From Patiria pectinifera (lineage: Eukaryota; Echinodermata; Asteroidea; Valvatida; Asterinidae): a DNA stretch of 64,000 bases. Under the pieces are notes generated by a model that saw only the letters and a program-made list of their open reading frames with translations, had not been told where the DNA came from and ran no database searches. The stretch covers positions 1,116,001 through 1,180,000 of the forward strand of contig CM057130.1 in assembly GCA_029964075.1 (NCBI GenBank), in the 5' to 3' direction. This document shows positions 47,597 through 57,000 of this stretch, piece by piece (position 1 is the first letter of the stretch; every line of letters begins with the position of its first letter). The position numbers were made by a program, and so were the translations under genes.

Positions 47597-48971
47597 GTAA
47601 AAGAAGCACAACATGTTTTTGCGGGTAAATAGTGAAAACAAATAACCCCTCGGTGTTGGATGATCGGGACTTCGCCTCGTCCCAATCATCGAACACCTCG
47701 GGGTAATTAGTTTTCACTATTTCCCCACAAACCATGTTGTATTTGTATAATACTAGTATAATATCTATTTACAATGTACATGTAAATTGTGGGACTAGTT
47801 TATTTAATATCCTTGCGCACAGGATCTAGCTTGCCCCTATATCATAGTCTGGTTCCCAGACCAAAAGATTCCTGGTGAATCTTAGGTCCGGTAGCCTCCG
47901 GTAATACATTGTATTACATTTACGTCACGTGACCAAAACAGGAGGAATTCCTCCTTTTTCCGAAAATTTCCGAAGTTTGCCGAATTCGTTTCGTCGACAA
48001 TCGGATAGCGCCCGAGTATTTCCGAGTGTAATATAGGTTTAATTAACTGCTAATGGCTTATTAAAATTTTGTTAAATGAGTTGATAATTAATATTCATTG
48101 CTTTCATTTAGAAAACTTGTAATTCAACGACGATTTTTTTTGCATCAAATATACTCGGATCGTATGGGCGAACTTTTTGCTGCGTCATGTACAATTTTGA
48201 ATTTGACGACCGTTACCGAGATTTTCCAAAACTCGGTCTTCATTCGGCTCCGCCTGCTAATAGTGCTATTTGAAGATTCCAGATCAACATTAGTCAAACA
48301 TTATCATAACTGGATGACATTACGAAGCAAGTGATTTATTTAAAAATTTGAACAGAACATTAAAAGCTAAAAGTGATAAAAGGAAATCGGAAACGAAGCC
48401 GAGCTTTGAAAAAAGGACCATCAATGTCGTCCTGTTTATTTTTAGCCACGGGGGCTGCCTGCAGTGACCTACAATTTAGACGTGAGCGTCGGGAATAATT
48501 GTCAGGTCTGGGAACCAGACTACCCCTATATAAAGGGCCACGTCAGCAAATTAAAGTTGATGAGTTTTGTAACACCTATCGCCCGGCGTTTTTGTTTCGT
48601 TCTTTGCGTTCATACATTCATTTACTACTACGATACAACATTTGGCGAATGGCGACTGCGAGCTCCCTAACTCAACCCTACCCCATTCCTACACGAAGCG
48701 GGAGAACTGGCGGTAATTTGGAAACAGTGGGTTTCAAATTTTGAAAATTACTTACTTGTGATAGGTGGTGATGAGTTACGCCGAAGAGAAAGAAAGCAAT
48801 CCTACTTCACTGTCTCGGACTTCACTGTCTCGGTGTGGAGGCACAGAGAGTCTTCACAACCCTTACCGAATACGAAAACCCGTACGAATGACTACATGCA
48901 TGCGGTTCAAGCTCTTCAAGAACATTTCCAGCCAGCGGTACATGTTGCAGCTGCTGCTGAACAGTAAGTAC
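47597..48971. repeat. Block C, second copy
   Basis: Second copy of 17176-18583, ending after GCTGAACAGTAAGTA. It has a 16-bp deletion in the centre of the hairpin MITE and a short tandem duplication of TTCACTGTCTCGG near 48815. Flanking sequences on both sides differ from the first copy. Confidence 0.8.
48649..48967 (+). pseudogene. gag-like fragment, second copy
   Basis: Copy of 18262-18716 within Block C. It starts MATASSLTQPYP, then shifts frame within 15 codons, and shifts again around 48810 because of a 13-bp tandem duplication. It ends in GCTGCTGCTGAACAG, after which similarity to the first copy stops. Confidence 0.6.
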
Positions 48972-49732
48972 AGTCGTTTGACCGGTTCCGCAATCGCAAA
49001 TCGTCTGAAGCGTCTTGTGGCGAAAAAACGCGCATTCACAGGAAGCTACCTATCTATAAATATGCGCAAATTACTCACCTATACTTCATGATATGAATAG
49101 TTTTCTGCGATCATTTGAAAAAGAAATTTGCCAGGACATTTTGTAGAGGTCGGTGCTTTGACCGGTTCCGCAAACGTTTTCCGGTTTCGCAAACAGCGCC
49201 CTCTGCGAGACTGGACTGAAAATATTCCTTGTTTACTGGCCAAATCTAGATCGTTTTTGCCCCCAAACCAGCCAAGAAAAGATGTGGATTATATTTCCCT
49301 GTGCATGAGCCAAGGTCTGCACATTATAATGCGTCCAAATTTACAAAATGTAACTCCATGAAGTTGTTATGGTTCGTTGGATCTTTTTTTACGTTATTAT
49401 TATTATTTGACTTGCTTCAATCCAATTAAATGACTTTCTTGCTTTTTGTGCATTGTCAATCATCTTGCAATCACTAATATTTTTCTTTTTTGTTGTTATT
49501 TTATTCTTATTTAGACACACTCTGACTTTGGATAGAACCAGACACAAACCTTGTACCGAATTGCTCCAGTTGGTTGTTGTTTTTTTCTCACATAAGCACA
49601 GACCAGCTATTTATGAATTTGAATTAATATTTTCTCCTGGATCATTTTTAATTTCTATGACACTTAAGGAAGTGACCGCATGGCTGGATGAATTGGAACT
49701 GAATCATTGTCTGCAGGGGAGCACTGTTTATT
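48972..49732. other. non-coding, with a duplicated TTTGACCGGTTCCGCAA motif
   Basis: TTTGACCGGTTCCGCAA occurs at about 48977 and again at about 49157. An ORF at 49453-49734 runs into the next element and has no recognised domain. Confidence 0.4.
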
Positions 49733-50371
49733 AATATCGTCACCGACACCACGAAGTAACACCCATCTACATACCAGTAAAAACTAGCAATCGGAGAAAA
49801 CGGCAACTAAAGTTGAACGCCTTCTAAAACAACACTTTGCGTCAAAACGACAGAGTATTTTCAGCTGGGTTTCTCGTTGTGGACACTTGATGAATTGCAT
49901 TTATTAAATCTGCTGTTTTTCACTCGTTTGTGTATTAAATAAACAAGAAATAAGAGAAAAAAGATCGTGAAACCGAAAAAGCTGCGAAACTGTAAATTTT
50001 CGTTTTCACGAAGTAACACTCTTCAATGTATTTAACACGAGGAAAGTGCAACTTTGGGTCAGCGCGCGCGCGCTCATACAACTTGTTACAAGAAGAGTGT
50101 TACTTCGTGAAAACGTTTTTGCTCACTTATGAGCAGAGTGCGCGCCATGCATTGCAATGGAAATTGGAACTTGAGTGTTACTTCGTGAAAACGAAAATTG
50201 TCACTTTTGCGCAAAAGTTGCCATGGATACTTAGCGTATTTATTAAAGTAAAGCTCTTGAAGCTTTGAAACTTCGTGCAATGGTAGGCCTTGATGAATAA
50301 TGTTTAAAAATCCAAAAACTGAAAATCGAAAAAAAATATGAGTGTTACTTCGTGGTGTCGGTGACGATATT
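49733..50371. mobile_element. inverted-repeat element with ACTTCGTG motifs, 639 bp
   Basis: Perfect 30-bp terminal inverted repeats begin AATATCGTCACCGACACCAC and continue GAAGTAACAC. The motif GTTACTTCGTGAAAAC recurs inside on both strands (about 50010, 50098 and 50178). The nearest duplicated flank is TGTTTATT (49725-49732 and about 50375-50382), offset by 3 bp on the right. No transposase. Confidence 0.8.
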
Positions 50372-51024
50372 GTTTGTTTATTTAATTATTATTATTTATT
50401 TACTTTTGTTTATTCCCTCCCCCTTTTTTCATTTTACTTTTTTTGTGGGGGGGGGGGAGTGTTCAATTTGTTCAGGGTAAAAACACAATATGCTTAATTT
50501 GTGTGCACCAACATCCAGTAGGGGGAACCTGGGGGCCGGGAGGGGAGGGGAAACAGGTCTCAGCAGGCCAGATACATACAGGCCACATACATATTGTTTC
50601 ACATTCAAATTAAATTTCACAAACAAATTAAAACAAATTGTTAAAAATGTCATAAATCGTATGGCTGTTTTATAGCAATGGCAATTTCTAATTATAATGT
50701 CGTTGGAAAGTTAAAGAGAGGGTTCGGTTACTCCTCATACGTTGTTGCACATATTAACTCTGTACGTGTATCATGCTTGGGCAACTGTATTAGCAAACCT
50801 CATCTACCGCCCGGTGATGCTCTTAAAAGAAAATGTCAGCACATTGAATATGAAAATGCATATGCATTACTTAGTTCATGACCTCGTGTTTGTATGGCCA
50901 GCCGCGCCGCGCGCCCGACAAACGTCATAAACTATGATGCATATTCATTATCTTACCCAAGCACGCTCGCATAATGCATACATTACAACGCGGCCGCCAT
51001 TTTGAAATCGCATGGAGGACATTT

Positions 51025-51758
51025 CGTCGCTTTGTTCACGAAGTGACAAAAACCTCAAAATTTGACAAAAGTTCATACTTAGATAATCGCATTTGAAGTT
51101 ATTCATTTTTTCAAAAGACATTTTCGACAACTTTGCAGTAACAGAATTCGGAATTTTTTGCATTGTCCGATAGGATACGATTTGCTCTTTGTTAATTCAT
51201 AGTTGTTTGTTAAAAATAGTTCGTAATTAAACAGTAATTCATTAATAAAACTTTTTTGCACTTCGTGAGAACATCAATACTTTGGCTCCCATATTTTGCC
51301 AATTACTTTGTACACAGTTTTTGTCACTTCGTGGGATCAAGAATCGCGGAGGCTTTACTTATTTGTACTTTTTTCGACGCAACAAACTTGTTACTTTTGC
51401 GCGTCACAACTGGTGAGCGCGCGCGCGTCTGTTCTTTTTCAACATCGTTTGTGCGCGCGTGTATGCTCCCATCCTGCCACGTGTAGACCAATGTATAATT
51501 TCTGGCCCTGCTCAAGGTGACTTTTTGTCACTTCGTGAAAACATTTTACACTTTTTTACACTTCGTAAAAATGAAAATTACCGATTTCAGGCTTTTTGTC
51601 AATTGTTTGTTTACAATAATTAAGAAAGTAAACAACATTTTGCTTTGAAACTTGGTCAAATTGTTCCTTGAGACAACCATCATAAAATGGCTAGTAAAAC
51701 TCAAAATCGAATAATTATCGATTTTCGAGGTTTTTGTCACTTCGTGAGCAAAGCGACG
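51025..51758. mobile_element. second ACTTCGTG-rich inverted-repeat element
   Basis: Arms 51025-51056 and 51727-51758 are inverted copies of CGTCGCTTTGTTCACGAAGT followed by GACAAAAACCTC. The interior has further TCACTTCGTG motifs at about 51260, 51328, 51529 and 51558. It shares the motif but not the termini of 49733-50371. Confidence 0.7.
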
Positions 51759-52049
51759 ATTTTCAGGACGATATTTGTGGAAGATGATGACTAAAAGTCG
51801 TCTTTTGGCCAGATGGATGAAAATATTGAGACCAAAGAACGTTTTTTTCGAAAAGGTATGAGTTGCTCTACGACTAAGAACCTTAACTTTGGAAATTTGT
51901 GTCCTGGATGAAAAGATAATCTCGATCAAAATCTGTAGCAAAATCGCTACATCAGCGGGGAAAAAAATTCAGTCTTTTTGGAAGCATTGAGCGTCTGGCC
52001 GTACTACAGAGCTTGCGATAGTACTGTACGGCCAGACGCAGTCGGGCTA

Positions 52050-52272
52050 CGATAAAATGTGCGACATCGCAGAAATCTGCGCAGAATTGTGCGATAAAAT
52101 GTGCGACATCGCAGAAATCTGCGCAGAAATGTGCAATAAAATGTGCGACATCGCAGAAATATGCGCAGATTTCTGCGACAAAATGTGCGACATCGCAGAA
52201 ATCTGCGCAGAAATGTGCGATAAAATGTGCGATATCGCAGAAATCTTGATGTGTGATGTCCCTTCAGGGCCA
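52050..52272. repeat. 42-bp tandem array, second truncated foldback relative
   Basis: Five copies of the TGTGCGACATCGCAGAAATC monomer, ending in GATGTCCCTTCAGGGCCAC. The left end is lost next to an inverted pair TACGGCCAGACGCAG / GCGTCTGGCCGTA (51991-52040). Confidence 0.8.
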
Positions 52273-52469
52273 CGTACCATACTTCAAAGATCTCAATGCA
52301 AGAAGTTTATTTTTTATGACATATACACTCAATCGAGTTTTGCAATGACACAGTTGTAAAACTACCCAGATAATTTTCAATATATTGTATAAAACATAAT
52401 TTGGTTTTGGGTTAATTATATGTAAGAAATATTTTGAGATTTGAAGGTTTGCATGGTGGAAAGACACTA

Positions 52470-52600
52470 AGACAAGATAAGTTTGCGGTAGCACCATGTG
52501 AATGAATCTCTTTTGTGAGAATGTGTGGGGTTTGAAAAGAACCGGAGGGACTCAACGTTTCGAACAGTATGCTCTGCCCGTCGTCAGGAGAATGAGGGAT
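52470..52600 (-). mobile_element. Penelope-like element tail with hammerhead-like core
   Basis: On the minus strand, CCTGACGACGGGCAGAGC is followed by ATACTGTTCGAAACGTTGAG and, further on, CCGGTTCTTTTCA and CACATGGTG. The same order occurs on the plus strand at 59560-59755. This is the 3' part of the Penelope-like element whose coding pieces lie at 52805-53047 and 54440-54716. Confidence 0.65.
52557..52587 (-). ncRNA. hammerhead-ribozyme-like core
   Basis: CTGACGA fits CUGANGA. Then GGGCAG and CTGTTC can pair as helix II around AGCATA, and GAAAC follows. One unpaired C lies between CTGACGA and the helix, which departs from the standard core, so activity is doubtful. Penelope-like elements are known to carry such ribozymes in their terminal repeats. 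Confidence 0.4.
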
Positions 52601-52804
52601 TCCAACGATGATGCGATGTTATAAGAATGGTTGCGGTGAGGCGTGAGAAGGATGCAAACTGGCGAAGCTCGAAACCATCCAAGCTGAGAAGGATGCAAGT
52701 TGGCTGAGGGATGCTGGATGTTCACTGGAGCGTGTCAGTACACAGTGAGGGGGCAAAGGGGAATTGAGCTCTGGGTATAGGTGACCCATGGGCGAGAACT
52801 GAAC

Positions 52805-53047
52805 CTAAGTTGTCCTAGGAGACCCACCTGACTTGGACTTGAGGATGGGGCGCCAGATGTCGCTGATGTACAAACCGATGTCTTGGGGAACAGTGTTATG
52901 CTTGATGATCTCGATGGCTTCTCTGATGCGTCGGGGGTACCAGCGGTCGATGCTAGTCAGTAGTTCTGCTTGGCTCCAGTTGATCTGGTGGTCCTCGGTG
53001 TGGAAGTGTTTGACGATGGAAGATTTCTCGAAATCTCTGTCAGATAC
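52805..53047 (-). pseudogene. Penelope-like element, extreme C-terminus
   Basis: DRDFEKSSIVKHFHTEDHQI, then INWSQAELL and YPRRIREAIEIIKH follow the GIY-YIG core in this family. A stop lies at 52805-52807. The preceding part of the same protein is found 1.4 kb away at 54440-54716, so the gene was split by insertions. Confidence 0.8.
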
Positions 53048-53143
53048 TTATTATTTTTTTTTATAGGAGAGACTTAGCCAGGTCTAGTAAGCCATGGTCA
53101 GTATTTCAGTGTGAGTTGACCTTTGTACAGGTATCCGCATGTG

Positions 53144-53330
53144 CAGTGGCGTAGCCAGGATTTGTTCAGTTGGGGGCCTGGAACATTTCATGGGGGGCGT
53201 CATGTAGATCAATGATATTTTTTTTAGAAACTCAAAATCTCAGGGGGTGGGCGACTGGGGGGGGGGGCGACAAGGTTTCATGAGGGGCTGTCGCCCCCCC
53301 CCCCCACGGGGCCCCGTGGCTACGCCACGG
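53144..53330. mobile_element. hAT-like MITE, CAGTGGCGTAGCC family
   Basis: Ends CAGTGGCGTAGCCAGGA and GTGGCTACGCCACGG, with flanking 8-mers CGCATGTG and CGCATGGG (7 of 8 equal). The interior has TCATGGGGGGCGTCATGTAG and C/G runs shared with 13672-15023. Confidence 0.75.
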
Positions 53331-54439
53331 CGCATGGGGGGGGGTGGGGGTGGGTGGGGGGTGTGGGTGTGTGTGTGGGGGGGGGGGTGCGTGTGTGTGT
53401 GAATGTGGGTTCGCACTGACTGGATTGCAGGAAAGCAATGTGTTCTTTTGTTGTTTATGCGTGCATTGCATGTTAGGGGAGAAGCGTGCGAAATTTGGCA
53501 GATTTGATCTCCGCTTAGCAGCGTCAACAGCTCATCATGCATACGGGTGTATTTGCGTAAGACTCGGCTTACCCATCGCCCAGAAAATATCCCTCTTATA
53601 AAGTTAATTTTGGAATTCTCACATATGGCTTTTGGGCCGACCCGACAGGCGGGTCCATAATTTTGAGGTACATGTGCACAAGTACACGGTGGCCATAGCA
53701 AGGGAGCACTGACCGCTAGGCTTGCCTTTGATGCCAGACGGGGATTCGTGGCCCGGATGACGACAGAGCGTCAACCACTTGAGGTAAACGGCCTTGGGAC
53801 TCAAATTCCCCTCCGGGTCATCGGGTAAAGGCCAACAATTTGAGAAACCCCCACCCACAGGACCAGCCTTAAATACTCGTTGTGATTCAGCCCGAGGTTG
53901 GTGACTTAGGCCTAACCATGCTAACTCCATTGCCTGCAGCTGGTGATACTGAGGCCTATTCGTTTAAATGAACAGTTAAATATTGAACTGTTGAAATTAT
54001 TTGATGTCTTGTCAAAGACAATATTTATTTAAATTTGCAGGCCCCGTCATCTGTGACATTTCATTTCATTCCCTGCTGGAGGAGTGGGTATTTACCGGAT
54101 TGACTTCTTGAAATTGTTTTTGCATCTGTGTTGGTTTCTTTATTGATTTATTTGGCTGCATCTCATTTGCAAAATTTAATTTATTCAATTTGATTTGAAG
54201 CTTGTATGAGTTAAATTTGTTTGGTTGTTCTATTGGAGCTTACAGGTATCTTCAGTTGCATTACTATTTGCATGCATTGATTTCCTTTGCTTATACTTTT
54301 GCTTTTTGTTTTGTTTTCAATAAATAAGTGTTTTGATTTACTTCAATTAATTTTCTGCTTGTTGCTGAATTTGCTCTTCCTTACGGGTTGGTTAACGGCC
54401 TGTTGTGAAATTATTCTGTCGCGCCAAACTAGGCACAGG
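53331..54439. other. non-coding insertion splitting the Penelope-like element
   Basis: Starts with a G/GT-rich simple repeat (53335-53410). The rest is unique sequence without a recognisable gene; the 153-residue minus ORF here is driven by proline-coding G-runs. Confidence 0.4.
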
Positions 54440-54716
54440 GTTCGCGCATGACAGTCTCCCTTCCTGCCATGGGCTTTGTGTCCATTGAGTCTGGTGGGGA
54501 GGTCCCTGCCATTCTCGCCGATATACACTTTGCCACATTTACATGGAATCTTGTACACCCCTGGCCTGCATTCTGGGTCACAACGATCCTTGTGTGAAGT
54601 CAGCAGGTTCTGCATCTTCAGAGGGGCTGCGTGGAAGACTCGAATTCCATGCTTTTGGAGGATGCGTTGGATGTAATGAGAAGTGGTGCCTAAGTAGGGG
54701 AGGGTGATGGAACTAC
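54440..54716 (-). pseudogene. Penelope-like GIY-YIG endonuclease fragment
   Basis: TLPYLGTTSHYIQRILQKHG, then FHAAPLKMQNLLTSHKD, GVYKIPCKCGKVYIGENGRD and HKAHGRKGD give the C-terminal linker and GIY-YIG motif (VYKIPC...VYIGE). After HGRKGD the frame leaves the family; the continuation DFEKSSIVKH lies at 53047. Its upstream edge is a partial ACAATCC MITE (54717-54770). Confidence 0.85.
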
Positions 54717-55094
54717 GATCCTGGCCAAATCTCACTGGGCCCCCAACCCCCAGTCCCCGGTCAATGACCACAAATTCGCTGCCTTGTGGAGACTCACACA
54801 CAATAGTGAACAAAACATTGTAAAGGTCTCCACAGGGCAATTTCTATAGATGAATAGGTCTCCACAAGGTTTTCACGAAATAGATATATGGGTTTTACTC
54901 AAAAAGTAGGAATTTCCAAGGTGTGTTTATTTGTCGCAGATGGAAGAGTTTTAGAAAAGGGATATTAATTCCAAATTTCAGCCCAGGAAACTTATTCTGG
55001 TTAAAATAAGAGCATTTTGAAAATTCACTTTCAAAATTGAACACTTTACTACACGGGAACAAAGAAATGTCTCCACAAGGATACAAATTTTGGA

Positions 55095-55223
55095 ATGGGT
55101 GTTGTCTCTCATTGCGCGGTGTGTGCTCCATCCCCTGACGAGAACAACATTGACCGGGGGAGCGGTGGAGCTGGTGACCATGGCAGGCTCAGGAAGTGTC
55201 CCAACCATTTTGGCCAGGATTGT
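55095..55223. mobile_element. MITE, ACAATCC family, left-truncated copy
   Basis: TTGTCTCTCATTGCGCGGTG, then GACCGGGGGAGCGG and CATTTTGGCCAGGATTGT at the right end. The left half is missing. Confidence 0.65.
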
Positions 55224-55413
55224 CTGAATGTACAATTGCCTTAATATTGGATTTGGATATTGCGCGTAGTACGCGCTCAAATAATAATACACACACGCGC
55301 GCGCTGGTGGTCAATGCCGTCTGTGTATATGGAGATCAATGGTCAATGCACACGATTCACCATGACGGTGCACCATGTCATTTTGGCCGATATTTTTACA
55401 AAATACCGATTGT

Positions 55414-56260
55414 ATGGTGGCCCTGAAGGGACATCGCATATCGCAAACGTGTGCGCATACGTTACGATGTCGCGAAATTTATCGCGAATGTGTGCGCACA
55501 CGTATGCGATGTCGCAAAATTTATCGCGAATATGTGCGCACACGTATGCGATGTCGCGAAATTTATCGCGAATATATGCGCACACGTATGCGATGTCGTG
55601 AAATTAATCGCGAATATGTGCGCACACGTATGCGATGTCGTGAAACAATTCGCGAATATGTGCGCACACGTATGCGAATTTGTTTGCAATGTCGTGAATT
55701 TTATTGCATACCTTGTCGCATACCTTTCAGTAAAATTCCTAATGAACTGGGGACGTACTGTTAGATATAAATAGGGTCTGACTAATAAACCTTCGCGCGC
55801 ACGCTGTTCCTCGTGCAATCGTTACTACTAGTACTGTCGAGCGCAAGCTAGCTACTTGCGCAACTTTGAATTTTGCGCCTGCAAACAGTACGTGTAGATT
55901 CCAGACTAGCTGCTACACCTCCCCAGTTCATTAGGAATTTTACTGAAAGGTATGCGACAAGGTATGCAATAAAATTCACGACATTGCAAACAAATTCGCA
56001 TACGTGTGCGCACATATTCGCGAATTGTTTCACGACATCGCATACGTGTGCGCACATATTCGCGATTAATTTCACGACATCGCATACGTGTGCGCATATA
56101 TTCGCGATAAATTTCGCGACATCGCATACGTGTGCGCACACATTCGCGATAAATTTCGCGACATCGCATACGTGTGCGCACACATTCGCGATAAATTTCA
56201 CGACATCGCATACGTATGCGCACACGTTTGCGATATGCGATGTCCCTTCAGGGCCACCAT
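55414..56260. mobile_element. 847-bp foldback element with 42-bp repeat arms
   Basis: Ends ATGGTGGCCCTGAAGGGACA and TGTCCCTTCAGGGCCACCAT are perfect inverted repeats. The arms of about 335 bp pair almost completely and each contain about six 42-bp monomers such as TCGCGAATATGTGCGCACAC followed by GTATGCGATGTCGCGAAATT. The 170-bp centre holds GATATAAATAGGG and AATAAA. Flanking 8-mers CCGATTGT (55406-55413) and ACGATTGT (56261-56268) agree at 7 of 8 positions and look like a target duplication. No transposase. Confidence 0.85.
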
Positions 56261-56824
56261 ACGATTGTGTTCGACGTGAAAGCCGTATTAGGATTCACAA
56301 ACAAAGTATCATCTTCTTCAATTTGTTTTTAATCCCTCATTTGGATGAAAAATCCATCCAAACCATTGTGTAACCACGGTTCACCACTGTAAAATATATA
56401 TGCAGAGTCACTCAATTCCTTTATATTTTGGTTTGGATGGATCACCGATGGATTTTTCGGCAAATTAACGGAATGAGTGAATACAAACAAATTGACAAGG
56501 ATTGTATATTGTTTGTGTATCCCTATGAGCCTTTCACATTAAACACAAACTGTATTTTGTACAGTTGTTGGCCAAAATGGCATGGTGAACCGTCATGCCG
56601 AACCGTTACGATGCACGCAACAATAAAGTTGTGATTTTAAAGAATTGGAACATTTGTATTTTTAATTTCCATTTTGGTATTACTATCAGTAATTTTTATC
56701 TGGCCTAAATATGTGTTCTTTCATTCATCCTTCGGCCGCCATTTCATATTTTGGAAACAAAACTCAAGAAAACAGCTCCCCAAACGGCATGTCATGCATA
56801 TTTTGAAAAATGAAAAAAATTCAG
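56261..56824. other. intergenic with short inverted segments
   Basis: GGATGGATTTTTCATCC-like sequence near 56345-56460 is partly self-complementary (TTTGGATGGATCACCGATGG against CATCCAAACCATTG). No gene. Confidence 0.35.
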
Positions 56825-57000
56825 ACAATCCTGGCCAAATCTCACTGGGCCCCCAACCCCCCGGTCAATGTTGTCTCTTATTGCGCGGTGTGTGCTCCAT
56901 CCCCTGAAGAGTACAACATTGACCGGGGGAGCGGGGGAGTTGGTGACCGTTGGAGGCTAAGGTTGTTTCCAAGTGTCCCAACCATTTTGGCCGGGATTGT
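56825..57000. mobile_element. MITE, ACAATCC family, full copy
   Basis: Begins ACAATCCTGGCCAAAT and ends ATTTTGGCCGGGATTGT, with the internal GGTCAATGTTGTC / TACAACATTGACC pair. It is preceded by TTCAG, matching the sequence that follows the right ends of other copies (CTGAAT). Confidence 0.75.

Noticed and set aside
49453-49734. 93-residue plus-strand ORF with a hydrophobic start
   Set aside because: Ends inside the terminal repeat of the next transposon and has no recognisable family; probably chance.
53240-53701. 153-residue Pro/His-rich minus-strand ORF
   Set aside because: Driven by G and GT runs; overlaps a MITE and simple repeat.
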